Below the pieces are notes generated by a model. It was given only the letters and a program-made list of their open reading frames with translations, made no database searches and was not told the origin of the DNA. Shown one piece after another: positions 56,127 through 64,000 of a stretch of DNA of 64,000 bases. The DNA lies in NCBI GenBank assembly GCA_016716635.1, contig JADJVZ010000014.1, positions 124,001-188,000 of the forward strand, read 5' to 3'. The position numbers and the translations under genes are program-made. Origin of the DNA: Micropruina sp. Lineage in GTDB: Bacteria > Actinomycetota > Actinomycetes > Propionibacteriales > Propionibacteriaceae. Numbering within the stretch: the stretch's first letter is position 1; every line of letters begins with the position of its first letter.

Positions 56127-56491
56127 TGCAGGCAGAAGCAGAACGGGTGACCAACAGGGTCGAGGAAGACCCGGAAAGTCTTGCCGGGCTGGAAGTCGGC
56201 CTTGGTCGCTCCCAACTCGAGGACCGCTGCCTCCGCCTCGTCGAGGTCATCGACCACAAAGTCCAGGTGGAACTGTTGGGGCACCTCGCTCACCGGCCAG
56301 GTGGGGACTCGATAGTTCTCGACTCCTTGGAAAGCGAGTACCTGTCCTTCCGGTCCGGTGACCTCGGCCCACTGCTCGTCGTCGTCCTCTTCGAGGACCA
56401 CCTTCCAGCCGAGCAGGGCTCCGTAGAACGAGGCGAGGGAGATCTCGTCCGGGCAGTCCAGGACCACCTTCGGGTTTCGCGCAATTGCCAT
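56123..56491 (-). CDS. VOC/glyoxalase-superfamily protein
   Basis: Encodes 122 residues with two beta-alpha-beta-beta-beta units. VVLDCPDEISLASFYGALLGW opens the first (20 residues as landmark), and HLDFVVDDLDEAEAAVLELG the second; FLDPVGHPFCFCLH closes the fold with the typical DPxGHPFCL. This is the short glyoxalase-like branch common in actinobacteria, with no known substrate. Convergent with TetR, sharing CTAG for both stop codons. Confidence 0.88.
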   Translation of the reverse strand: MAIARNPKVVLDCPDEISLASFYGALLGWKVVLEEDDDEQWAEVTGPEGQVLAFQGVENYRVPTWPVSEVPQQFHLDFVVDDLDEAEAAVLELGATKADFQPGKTFRVFLDPVGHPFCFCLH

Positions 56492-56544
56492 GCCCCATCA
56501 CAGCAGGTGCCACCGACAAAAGCACCAGCCAGCGACGCCCCGTG

Positions 56545-57252
56545 TCACCGAGGAAGTGGCAGGCCCGGGAGCAGCCAGAACCCGCCCAGGGCGAGGCAGC
56601 CCACGGTGATCAGCAGCCATAGCACCAGCCACACCACCCGGGGAACGTGGGTTCGGGCCGCCAACTGATCGGCGTCGGAGCCCTTGCCTTTCGCATCGCG
56701 AAAAGCCTCCAGGACCACGCGCGGCGCGCCGAGCAGCAAGAGCCACGCCAGCCCCGCACCAACCCAGCCCAGGGCCGAAGGCGGGGCGTACCAACTGGTG
56801 AGGGCCAGGCCGCCGCCGATCACCACCATGGCCAGGGCGCCGTACCAGTTGCGGATCCCCAGCAGCATGACGGCCGACAGCAGCACGATCGTCCACAACA
56901 ACCCCGCCGCGTGACCGGCGCGGACGGCGGCGGCGGCCGCGAGCCCCACCAGCGCAGGTGCGGGGTAGCCCGCGAAGAAGATCAGCCCTTGCCCGAAGCC
57001 GCCGGCCGGCCCGCTCGTGCGGGTCAGGCCCGACGTATCGGCGTGCAATCGGATGCCCCGCAGGCGGCGCCCGGTGAGCAAGGCAACCACGGCGTGACCG
57101 CCCTCGTGGCAGACCGTGAGCGGCATCCGGGCGGGCTTCCAGGCCAACACCAGGACCGCGAGGGCCACGAGGCCCGCGATCGCCGCCTGCTGCCACTCCA
57201 AGACCGGCGTGGTCACCGTGGCGCGTCGCCACAGATCGGCCAGGACCTCCAC
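56545..57252 (-). CDS. M50-like membrane metallopeptidase
   Basis: Encodes 235 residues from GTG at 57252. MPLTVCHEGGHAVVALLTGRR (~43-63) holds an HEGGH zinc-binding motif at a helix start, as in the M50B-like actinobacterial family. About six hydrophobic helices are present (~22-40, 48-60, 85-100, 108-125, 130-160, 205-230). Substrate and regulated pathway are unknown. It follows the debranching enzyme by 4 bases, so they are likely co-transcribed. Confidence 0.85.
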   Translation of the reverse strand: MEVLADLWRRATVTTPVLEWQQAAIAGLVALAVLVLAWKPARMPLTVCHEGGHAVVALLTGRRLRGIRLHADTSGLTRTSGPAGGFGQGLIFFAGYPAPALVGLAAAAAVRAGHAAGLLWTIVLLSAVMLLGIRNWYGALAMVVIGGGLALTSWYAPPSALGWVGAGLAWLLLLGAPRVVLEAFRDAKGKGSDADQLAARTHVPRVVWLVLWLLITVGCLALGGFWLLPGLPLPR

Positions 57253-57256
57253 GGGC

Positions 57257-59953
57257 TCAGTCCCGCGGACGGACCAGGACGCCGACCGTCCGGCCGGGGA
57301 TGGTCACTCCGTCGCCCGTCCAATGCGTCCGACGGACGATCTCGTCGGCGCCCGCCTCATGCACCGGGTGCAGCACCCAGCCCTGCCCGGAGACCCCCGG
57401 CAGCGCCTGGTGCACTTCGTGCGGGGTGGTGTTGAACACCACGAGCAGTTCCACAAACATCGGATCAACGGGGGCGCCGCGGCGATCGTCCAAGAGCATC
57501 GCGATCACGCCAGGAAGCTGCACCCAACTGCCCGACACCGGGAAGGAAACCTTCTCGATGATGGCCTCGGCACGACCCAGGCGGAACAGCCGGCTCGACG
57601 CCCGCAACCGCAACAGGTCGAGGGCCTGGGCGTGCGCCGCCCGAATGTCGGTCGAGGCCGGACGCAGGTCGGGGTTGGCCAACAGCGGACGCAGGTAGGA
57701 CCAGACGTGCCCGTTGTCCTGCTCGGGCGGGAGGCCCGCACCGAAGCCGTTGTGCGTCAGCGAGAAGTCCAGGTAATTGAACCAATCGCCCGAGCTGTAG
57801 GAGTTTCGGTCGAGGTTCTTGGTGCGCAAGAAGTCCGAACCCGCATGCCACAGCACCGGCGATTGCGACAGGGTCGCGAACGCCAGGCACACGGTGTTCA
57901 TGCGGACGCGGTCGGCCATCGGTGTCCCCACCGGCAGCTTGAGCGCCAAGACGTCGAAGAGGGTCTCGTTGTCGTGGGCGTCGACGTAGTTGATGGCCTC
58001 ATCGGGGGCGTCGCAATAGCCCGCGGAGCCCATGGAGTACTCGAACCCGTCGCCGCGCAGCAACGTGCCGCTGCCCGCCGAGGCGAACGCGAAACGGCGC
58101 AGCCCACCCGCTAGCCCGATCTGGGCCAGATCCGTCTGGCTGAACAACCGCCGCTCCTGGGCGCCGCGATCGCCATTGATCGGGGAGCCGTTGTCGTCGG
58201 TGAACAACCCGGTGCCGAGGCCCTGCCCCCGTGGATCTTCGTCAAAAGGTCCACCGCCGCGGACGGCATCGCGCAACCGATCGTTGAAGGTGGCGATGTG
58301 GGTGCCGCCCAGGTTGCCCTGCCGGGCCTGGACGAAGCGGGCATCCCACGCCACCTCGCCGAAGTTCCAGCCCTCGCCGTACATGGTGACCGCGCGTCCA
58401 TCGACGCCGTCGCGTTCGACGGTCAGCGCGTCCAGGGCGGCCCGCACGGCCAGCAGGTTCGCCTTGCTGGAGTGGCCCATCAGGTCGAAGCGGAAGCCGT
58501 CCACGCGGTGATGTTTGGCCCACACGACGCAGGCGTCCACCATGAGCTTTTGCGCCATCAGGTTCTCGGTGGCGATGTTGGCGCAGCAGGTCGAAGTCTC
58601 GACCTCGCCCTCCAAGCTGAGGCGGTGGTAATAGCCGGGTACGACCCGGTCGAGCACTGACTTGCTGTTCTGCCCCGAGGTGGCCGTGTGGTTGAACACC
58701 TGGTCGGTGACGACGCGGAGCCCCATGGCGTGCAGCGCGCCGATCATGGTGCGGAACTCGGTGATCCGCGCTGCGGTGTCCGCAGCCGCCATCGTGGCGT
58801 AAGAGCCCTCGGGGGCGAAGTAGTGGAACGGGTCGTAGCCCCAGTTGAAGCCGTCGCGGTTCCTTGACTCGCGGACGCGGCGCTGCTGCTCGGGACTATC
58901 GGGAGGCAGCGCCATCAGGCTTGCCTTCTCGGGGGCTGCGCGGAACGAGTGGTGCTCCTCGACGCTCGCGTTGTCGAACACCGGCAGCAACTGGACGGTG
59001 TTCAGGCCCGCCGCCGCCAGCCCGCGCAGGTGTCGGGTGCCGGCCGAATCCTCGGCGAAGGCCAGGTAGGTGCCCCGCACCGGCAGCGGGACGGTCTTGT
59101 CGTGAATGGAGAAGTCCCGGACGTGGAGTTCATAGATGCATTGATCCACGGGGGTGGCCAGCGTCGGCTGCGGCGCTTCCCGAAACACGTCCGGGACCAA
59201 CGCCGGGTCGTCGAGGTCGATGACCAGCGAGTGAGTGGAGTTGATGGTGAGGGCCAACGAGTAAGGGTCGCTGACCACATTCACCACCTCGCGGCCGAAG
59301 GCGGCAACGTAGACGGTGATCCGATAGCGGTAGCGGCCATGACGCCAGCCGGGCTCCCCCACAAGCGCCCACGTGCCATCGGGAGCCGGCTCCATCGGAC
59401 GCGCGAGGTCGGGCTCGCCGTGACCGTCGCCGTGCGTCCACAGCAGCAGTTCCACCTGGCGGGCCGTAGGGGCCCACACGCGCAGAGTGGGACGTCCCGC
59501 ATCCCACGACACCCCGAGCGTCGCGTTGGCCGCGTCGGAATAGAGGTCGTCCAACACTCCGGCGATCTGGACGCCCGTCGCACCCACCAGCCGCCCGGAG
59601 GCAGCGTGGCCCGCTACGACGATCTGGCCTTTGAGGATCTCCGGAGCGACCGCGACCGTCTCGGCGTCAAGCCGCAGGACCCGATGGCCAGCGACGTGGG
59701 GAGCCCGAGCCAGCAAGTCCGGGGAAGGCCATCCCTCGGCGACCAGCCAGGCGCTGCCCCACGGAAGGGGTTCGGACGCGTCGGGATCGATCCCGCCGCC
59801 CTCGGACCACTGCAGGAGCCATTCCAGCTCGTCCGCGTCCGCGCCGAACGGAATCAGCGACGGCGACACAAGGATCGTGTCGCGCGTGAGCCAGAGCGCG
59901 GAGGCTTTGCTCAGATCGGCCGCGGCGGACCCCTCCGCCTTCCTGGAAACCAT
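57257..59953 (-). CDS. Pullulanase-type alpha-1,6-glucosidase (GH13)
   Basis: Encodes 898 residues from ATG at 59953. Residues ~1-130 are a pullulanase N2-like region, ~135-260 a CBM48-like module (LRVWAPTARQVELLLW), ~270-780 the GH13 barrel, and the rest a C-terminal beta domain. Catalytic motifs are DQVFNHT, VDGFRFDLMGH (nucleophile Asp near 488), MYGEGWNFGE (acid/base Glu near 527) and VDAHDNETLFD (near 659). It cleaves alpha-1,6 branches of glycogen or starch products. No signal peptide is seen, so it acts in the cytoplasm. The frame extends upstream to 60196 without support. Confidence 0.92.
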   Translation of the reverse strand: MVSRKAEGSAAADLSKASALWLTRDTILVSPSLIPFGADADELEWLLQWSEGGGIDPDASEPLPWGSAWLVAEGWPSPDLLARAPHVAGHRVLRLDAETVAVAPEILKGQIVVAGHAASGRLVGATGVQIAGVLDDLYSDAANATLGVSWDAGRPTLRVWAPTARQVELLLWTHGDGHGEPDLARPMEPAPDGTWALVGEPGWRHGRYRYRITVYVAAFGREVVNVVSDPYSLALTINSTHSLVIDLDDPALVPDVFREAPQPTLATPVDQCIYELHVRDFSIHDKTVPLPVRGTYLAFAEDSAGTRHLRGLAAAGLNTVQLLPVFDNASVEEHHSFRAAPEKASLMALPPDSPEQQRRVRESRNRDGFNWGYDPFHYFAPEGSYATMAAADTAARITEFRTMIGALHAMGLRVVTDQVFNHTATSGQNSKSVLDRVVPGYYHRLSLEGEVETSTCCANIATENLMAQKLMVDACVVWAKHHRVDGFRFDLMGHSSKANLLAVRAALDALTVERDGVDGRAVTMYGEGWNFGEVAWDARFVQARQGNLGGTHIATFNDRLRDAVRGGGPFDEDPRGQGLGTGLFTDDNGSPINGDRGAQERRLFSQTDLAQIGLAGGLRRFAFASAGSGTLLRGDGFEYSMGSAGYCDAPDEAINYVDAHDNETLFDVLALKLPVGTPMADRVRMNTVCLAFATLSQSPVLWHAGSDFLRTKNLDRNSYSSGDWFNYLDFSLTHNGFGAGLPPEQDNGHVWSYLRPLLANPDLRPASTDIRAAHAQALDLLRLRASSRLFRLGRAEAIIEKVSFPVSGSWVQLPGVIAMLLDDRRGAPVDPMFVELLVVFNTTPHEVHQALPGVSGQGWVLHPVHEAGADEIVRRTHWTGDGVTIPGRTVGVLVRPRD

Positions 59954-60026
59954 CAGACCATCATGCCGCGTCCGCGAAAGAACATCGGTCCCCACGCGCG
60001 GAGCGCATCCGGCAGGCGGCGAGTGA

Positions 60027-60413
60027 CTACTGTGCCTGCCCGCGGTTGGCGGCGTCGGAGCTCGACTGCGGCGTGGCGCCCGGCTGCCCTGCCGCAATCG
60101 GGGTGACCACGACCGCCGTGCCATAGGCGCACACCTCGGTGAAGGACTGCGCGATGTCGCCGTTGTCGAACCGCATCGCGATGATGGCGTTGCCACCGCG
60201 ATTCACGGCCTCTTGCCACATGCGCGCCATCACCTGCTGGCGGGATTCGTAGACGAGCTTGGTGTACTCGGTGACCTCGCCGCCGCCGATGGATCGGAAG
60301 CCCGCCACCAGGTTGGCGCCGATGTTGGCGCTTCGCACGGTCATGCCCATGACCTCGCCGAGGACGGCGTCGATCTGGTAGCCCGGAATGTCGTTGGATG
60401 TGACGATCAGCAT
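60027..60413 (-). CDS. YbjQ/UPF0145-family protein
   Basis: Encodes 128 residues from ATG at 60413. LIVTSNDIPGYQIDAVLGEV and GMTVRSANIGANLVAGFRSI are the family signature, with NRGGNAIIAMRFDN and EVCAYGTAVVV in the core. YbjQ proteins are pentameric putative heavy-metal-binding proteins of unknown role. The last ~18 residues are a Gln/Ser-rich tail. CAGACT lies 7 bases before the ATG, fitting a leaderless start. It stands between the ABC exporter and debranching genes on the same strand. Confidence 0.88.
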   Translation of the reverse strand: MLIVTSNDIPGYQIDAVLGEVMGMTVRSANIGANLVAGFRSIGGGEVTEYTKLVYESRQQVMARMWQEAVNRGGNAIIAMRFDNGDIAQSFTEVCAYGTAVVVTPIAAGQPGATPQSSSDAANRGQAQ

Positions 60414-60426
60414 GCGTCCAAGTCTG

Positions 60427-62271
60427 TCACGCGGGCGTCGTGTCCGGGCCTTGCAGTCCCCGGGAAAGCAGTTGGGCGTAACGGCCAACGGCCCGGGCAA
60501 GCTCCTCGTGGGTACCTTGCTCGATCACGGTCCCGGATTCGAGGACGGCGATCTCGTCGGCGTCCTGGATGGTGGTGAGTCGGTGGGCGATGGTGAGGGT
60601 CGTCCGCCCAACGGCGAGGGCATCGATCGCCAGTTGCACCTCACGCTCGGTCTCGTTGTCGAGTGCCGAGGTGGCCTCGTCAAGAATGAGGATCCTGGGG
60701 TTCGACAACAGGGTGCGGGCGATGGCCAACCGCTGCCGCTCGCCTCCCGAAAAGCGGTGCCCACGGGCCCCCACGACGGTGTCGAGCCGATCGGGCAGCG
60801 ACGCGATCAGACCGTCGACGTGCGCGGCCGCCAACGCCGTCCACAACTCGTCCTCGGTGGCTCCCGGCACGGCCTGGCGCAGGTTGGCGGCCACCGTGTC
60901 GTGCGAGAGGTAGGTCTCCTGGGAGACCACCCCCAAGAATCCCGCCAGGTCGCCGGAACTGATCTCGCGTAGGTCGACCCCGTCGATGGTGATCGACCCG
61001 GACGTGGGATCGGCCAAGCGCCCGAGTAACAGGGCCAGTGTGGACTTCCCCGAGCCGGTCTCGCCCACGACGGCGAGCGTCCGACCGGGCGGGATCGTCA
61101 GCTCGATGTGGGTGAGCGCGTCGACATCCGCGTCCGGGTAGCGGTAACTGACGTCCCGGAAGTGCACCTCACCGCGGACGGCGCCGCGCGGCATCGGTAC
61201 GGGGTGTGCGGGCTCGGGGACGTCCACCGGCAGATCCAGGTAGCCAAAGATCCGGCTGAGCAGCGCCATCGAGGCAATCCAATCGGCGCCCACGTTGAGC
61301 AACTGCATCACGGGCCGGAAAATCGCTACCTGGAGCGTTGCAAAGGCGATGAGCGTGCCGATGGAGATGCCTCCCGATACGGTCGGGAACCCGGCCGCGA
61401 GGTAGAGGGCGGCCGGGATCGCGGCGAAGACAATCTGCATGGTCGCCATCCGCCACCGGCCCGCCAACTGCGCGCGGAGCTCCAGGTCGATCAGCTCCCG
61501 GGAGGTGGCCTCGAACTCCTCCGAGCGCGCTGGGGCGGTGCCGAGGGTCTTGGTTAACAAGGCCCCGTTGACCGACAACGACTCCTCCACCTGGCCGTAC
61601 AGGTTGGCGAACACGCGCTGCTGTTGGGCCGTGATGTCGCGACGCACGAGAGCGACCCGACGGGTCAGCAAGACCGCGGGCGGCAGGATCGCCAGCGACA
61701 CCAGCGTCAGGCGCCAGTTCAGGGCGACCATGGCGGCGAGCGTCCCGATGACGGTGGTGACGTTGGCGGCGATCGAGGTGGCGGTATTGGTGACGACCGA
61801 CTGCAGCCCGGCGACGTCGCTGGAGAGTCGCGACTGGATCTCCCCGGCCCGGGTGGCCTTGAAGAAGGCCAGCGACTGACGCAACAGATGCCTGAATACT
61901 CGCGCCCGCAGGTCGTGCATGACGGCCTGCCCCACGAGCGTGGCTTGCCAGGCCTGGACGAGGCTGAGGAGGCCAGTCACAGCGGCCACCGCGACCATAC
62001 CGAGGCACAACCAGGCGAGGAGGCTGGTGTTGCCGGTGGGCAAGGCCACGTCGATGACCTCGCGCAGGAGGAACGGCTGGGCCAGCCCGATCAGGGAGGC
62101 CACGACGATGACGAACACGACAAGGGTGAGCCGCTTCCAATAGGGGCGGAAGAGGGCCATCACACGGGAAGCCTTCACCGGCGACTCATTCAGCCGACGG
62201 CGATCGTCCTCATCGACGCGACGGGGGCCATACATGCGACCCTCCCCCATGGGAGCGGGCATCAGACTCAC
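60427..62271 (-). CDS. ABC exporter, fused permease-ATPase
   Basis: Encodes 614 residues from GTG at 62271 (GTGA overlap with the YigZ gene). Six helices in ~45-335 form a type IV exporter domain. The ATPase (~370-600) has GETGSGKSTLALLLGR (Walker A), FSGGERQRLAIARTLL (signature), ILILDEATSALD (Walker B) and IAHRLTTIQ (H-loop). One half-transporter is encoded, so it should act as a homodimer. Substrate is unknown; relatives include lipid and drug exporters. Confidence 0.92.
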   Translation of the reverse strand: MSLMPAPMGEGRMYGPRRVDEDDRRRLNESPVKASRVMALFRPYWKRLTLVVFVIVVASLIGLAQPFLLREVIDVALPTGNTSLLAWLCLGMVAVAAVTGLLSLVQAWQATLVGQAVMHDLRARVFRHLLRQSLAFFKATRAGEIQSRLSSDVAGLQSVVTNTATSIAANVTTVIGTLAAMVALNWRLTLVSLAILPPAVLLTRRVALVRRDITAQQQRVFANLYGQVEESLSVNGALLTKTLGTAPARSEEFEATSRELIDLELRAQLAGRWRMATMQIVFAAIPAALYLAAGFPTVSGGISIGTLIAFATLQVAIFRPVMQLLNVGADWIASMALLSRIFGYLDLPVDVPEPAHPVPMPRGAVRGEVHFRDVSYRYPDADVDALTHIELTIPPGRTLAVVGETGSGKSTLALLLGRLADPTSGSITIDGVDLREISSGDLAGFLGVVSQETYLSHDTVAANLRQAVPGATEDELWTALAAAHVDGLIASLPDRLDTVVGARGHRFSGGERQRLAIARTLLSNPRILILDEATSALDNETEREVQLAIDALAVGRTTLTIAHRLTTIQDADEIAVLESGTVIEQGTHEELARAVGRYAQLLSRGLQGPDTTPA

Positions 62272-62897
62272 AGCGGCACCTCCACCACGCGGGTGCCCAG
62301 CGGCATCGGCACAACGGTGCCGTGGGAGAGGTTCGCGATCAGGCCAGAGAAGGGGGCCGGGTCGGCGACCTCGGCCTCGATCGTGACGACCTCGCCGTAG
62401 GTGACCACGCCGATGCCGACGCCCAGCGCCCGCAGTTCGGCCTCGAGGCGACCTGCCTCAAGGTGGGTCACCTCCAGGCTGAAGGTATGGCGCGCCTCCG
62501 GGCTCACCCGCGGCACCATCACCAGGGCTTGCGTCACCGCGTCGGCGTAGGCGCGGACCAACCCGCCCGTCCCCAGCAGCACCCCTCCGAAGTAGCGGGT
62601 GACGACGGCGGTCACATTCAGCAGCCGCGAACCGCGCAGCACCTCCAACATCGGAGTGCCCGCAGTTCCGGCGGGTTCGCCGTCGTCCGAAGAACGCTCC
62701 GTGGGGTTCTCGCCGAGAGCGCTCAGGATGAATGCGGAGCAGTGATGGCGAGCGTCCGGCCAGGTGCGCCGAGCGTCCGCGATGAGTTCACGGGCGGCGG
62801 CTTCGTCGTCGGTGCGCGCCAGAGTGCAGAGAAACCGAGACCTTTTCACCTCGGTCGTCGACGTCGCGCGATACCCCGCCGCGGGCCACTGCACCAT
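62268..62897 (-). CDS. YigZ/IMPACT-family protein
   Basis: Encodes 209 residues from ATG at 62897. RSRFLCTLARTDDEAAAREL, SDDGEPAGTAGTPMLEVL and VVTRYFGGVLLGTGGLVRAY are the diagnostic UPF0029/IMPACT motifs. The C-terminal half is an EF-G domain V-like fold. Bacterial YigZ is not well understood and has been linked to ribosome- or stress-related roles. It is translationally coupled to the ABC exporter and divergent from the RNase HI gene. Confidence 0.9.
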   Translation of the reverse strand: MVQWPAAGYRATSTTEVKRSRFLCTLARTDDEAAARELIADARRTWPDARHHCSAFILSALGENPTERSSDDGEPAGTAGTPMLEVLRGSRLLNVTAVVTRYFGGVLLGTGGLVRAYADAVTQALVMVPRVSPEARHTFSLEVTHLEAGRLEAELRALGVGIGVVTYGEVVTIEAEVADPAPFSGLIANLSHGTVVPMPLGTRVVEVPL

Positions 62898-62917
62898 GGC
62901 CCCATCTTGGCAGGTGC

Positions 62918-62923
62918 CAGAAT
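62918..62923 (+). promoter_or_regulatory. -10-like CAGAAT before the RNase HI gene
   Basis: CAGAAT is followed by 7 bases and GTG 62931, matching the leaderless pattern seen elsewhere. It overlaps an in-frame ATG at 62922, the alternative start. Confidence 0.35.
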
Positions 62924-62930
62924 GGCTGCC

Positions 62931-63815
62931 GTGATCACCGCTGCCGCCGACGGCTCGTCGCTTTCCAACCCGGGCCCCGCTGGCTGGGCCTGGTACGTCT
63001 CGGACGACTGCTGGGCGGCGGGCGGGTGGGCTCATGGGACGAACAACATGGGCGAACTCATGGCCGTCCTGGACCTTCTTCGCCAGACCCGACACGTGCC
63101 AGGCGAGCGCGTCCATGCCCTGTGTGACAGCCAATACGTCATCAACTCGGTCTCGAAGTGGATGCCCGGCTGGAAGCGCAAGGGGTGGCGCAAGGCGGAC
63201 GGCTCACCGGTGATGAACGTCGAGTTACTCAAGGAGATCGACGCCGAACTCGCCGGACGCACGCTCACGTTCGAATGGGTCAAGGGGCACGCTGGCCATC
63301 GGCTGAACGAGGCGGCCGACGTCCGGGCACGGAACGCCGCCACTGCTTTCCAGCGCGGGACCACCTTTGATGCGGGTCCCGGGTTCCAGGGGGCCGCGCG
63401 TGAGACCACCCCCGACGTCGCGCCCTCTCGCCGTTCGGATCAACCCGACCTTTTCAGCGCGGGGCCCGCCGAACCGCCGTCGGTCACCGACATCCTCCTC
63501 GATCTCGAACGCGCGTTGCTGTCGTCGGAGATCCGCAGTGATCCCCGCCGGCTGGAAGCGTTGCTCCACCCCGATTTCACCGAGATCGGCCAATCCGGGC
63601 GACTCTGGACCCGATCTGCGGCCCTGGCCGAGCTCGCGCCCCTCGACGGCCTGCCCGCGGTGGAGTACGTCGCTTCCCAGACTCTCAGCGTCGACCTGGT
63701 GTTGCTGACCTGGCGAAGCCGACGTCCGGACCGAGTGGTGTTGCGATCGTCGCTGTGGCAGCGCATGGACGGCCGTTGGCGCCTGCGCTTCCACCAAGGC
63801 ACGCCCTCCTCATAA
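62931..63815 (+). CDS. rnhA: RNase HI with C-terminal DUF4440-like domain
   Basis: Encodes 294 residues. Residues ~1-150 are RNase HI: ADGSSLSNPGPAGWAWYV (first Asp), NNMGELMAVLDLL (Glu), HALCDSQYVINSVSKW (Asp) and WVKGHAGHRLNEAADVRA (the His loop and last Asp), so all catalytic acids are present. A Pro/Ser-rich linker (~150-185) leads to ~110 residues of an NTF2/DUF4440-like fold (LHPDFTEIGQSGRLWTRSA, then WQRMDGRWRLRFHQGTP). RNase HI removes RNA from RNA-DNA hybrids; the role of the added domain is unknown. Starting at ATG 62922 would add three residues. Confidence 0.88.
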   Translation: MITAAADGSSLSNPGPAGWAWYVSDDCWAAGGWAHGTNNMGELMAVLDLLRQTRHVPGERVHALCDSQYVINSVSKWMPGWKRKGWRKADGSPVMNVELLKEIDAELAGRTLTFEWVKGHAGHRLNEAADVRARNAATAFQRGTTFDAGPGFQGAARETTPDVAPSRRSDQPDLFSAGPAEPPSVTDILLDLERALLSSEIRSDPRRLEALLHPDFTEIGQSGRLWTRSAALAELAPLDGLPAVEYVASQTLSVDLVLLTWRSRRPDRVVLRSSLWQRMDGRWRLRFHQGTPSS

Positions 63816-63942
63816 CCGACACAGGCATCGAATGAATAGCCCCCGCACCAGCTGTGCAACGAGGGCGCAATGCCCGTCCGGCCAGGAGTAACGGTCTGGA
63901 TACGGCTTAGGGATCTGACTGCCGAGGGCCGCTGGCGCGACC

Positions 63943-63948
63943 TACAGT
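63943..63948 (+). promoter_or_regulatory. -10 element TACAGT for the SDR gene
   Basis: TACAGT ends 6 bases before ATG 63955; no ribosome binding site is seen. The 139-base gap back to the RNase HI gene shows no clear terminator. Confidence 0.4.
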
Positions 63949-63954
63949 GGTCGC

Positions 63955-64000
63955 ATGCCGCACCCCCGCCTCGTCGTGATCACTGGAGCGAGCGACGGGG
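63955..64000 (+). CDS. Short-chain dehydrogenase/reductase, 5' end only
   Basis: Only 15 codons are visible before the window ends: MPHPRLVVITGASDG. RLVVITGASDG is the start of the TGxxxGxG NAD(P)-binding motif of SDR enzymes, so a short-chain dehydrogenase is likely. Nothing can be said about substrate. Confidence 0.6.
   Translation, partial: MPHPRLVVITGASDG

Overview
The window is chromosomal DNA from a high-GC actinobacterium. The gene order rplM-rpsI-glmM ... glmS-acpS-nnr ... tsaE-tsaB-rimI-tsaD is the conserved actinobacterial block. A mannitol PTS, an anaerobic glycerol-3-phosphate dehydrogenase (GlpABC), an EF-G2 and a DAP/lysine cluster point to a facultatively anaerobic relative of the Propionibacteriaceae. 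The family is an inference; no 16S gene or marker here proves it. No tRNA, rRNA, CRISPR array, intact insertion sequence or prophage was seen.

Layout: (1) 0-18 kb is housekeeping: a THUMP-like methyltransferase, a Nudix hydrolase, the t6A genes tsaD-rimI-tsaB-tsaE (tsaE is fused behind a GNAT domain), a mannitol operon (mtlA EIICBA, mtlD) lodged inside the block, then nnr, acpS, glmS, coaA, two GNAT genes, a DUF2752/CD225 pair, glmM, rpsI and rplM. (2) 18-33 kb carries EF-G2, three consecutive paralogous ~1,140-residue secreted proteins with identical domain plans, and a divergent Wzy/O-antigen-ligase-like membrane protein with TPRs. (3) 33-41 kb holds marC, dapE, dapD, a lysozyme-fold membrane protein, dapC, fdxA and transketolase. 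(4) 41-43.6 kb is a compact sulfide module, sqr-dsrC/tusE-dsrE2, behind a CstR/CsoR-type operator. (5) 43.6-46.7 kb is an accessory stretch with a truncated dienelactone hydrolase, several long palindromic repeats, two small lipoproteins and a nitroreductase. (6) 46.7-50.3 kb is a YhgE/Pip-type ABC operon with a TetR gene and paired TetR-like operators. (7) 50.3-64 kb holds glpACB, a flavodoxin/TetR divergent pair with a perfect palindrome, a VOC protein, an M50-like protease, a pullulanase-type debranching enzyme, a YbjQ-like protein, an ABC exporter, a YigZ/IMPACT protein, RNase HI with an extra C-terminal domain, and the start of an SDR gene.

Regulatory style: many genes have a TANNNT hexamer ending 6-8 bases before the start codon and no Shine-Dalgarno, the signature of leaderless transcripts. 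TAGGCT is used four times. Genes inside operons overlap by ATGA or GTGA.

The most notable items are the sqr-dsrC-dsrE2 module with its operator and Ala/Lys/Pro-rich tails, the 70-bp palindrome family at 44.2 and 45.6 kb, the homogenised repeat-bearing surface protein trio, the GNAT-TsaE and RNase HI fusions, and the palindrome inside the methyltransferase gene.
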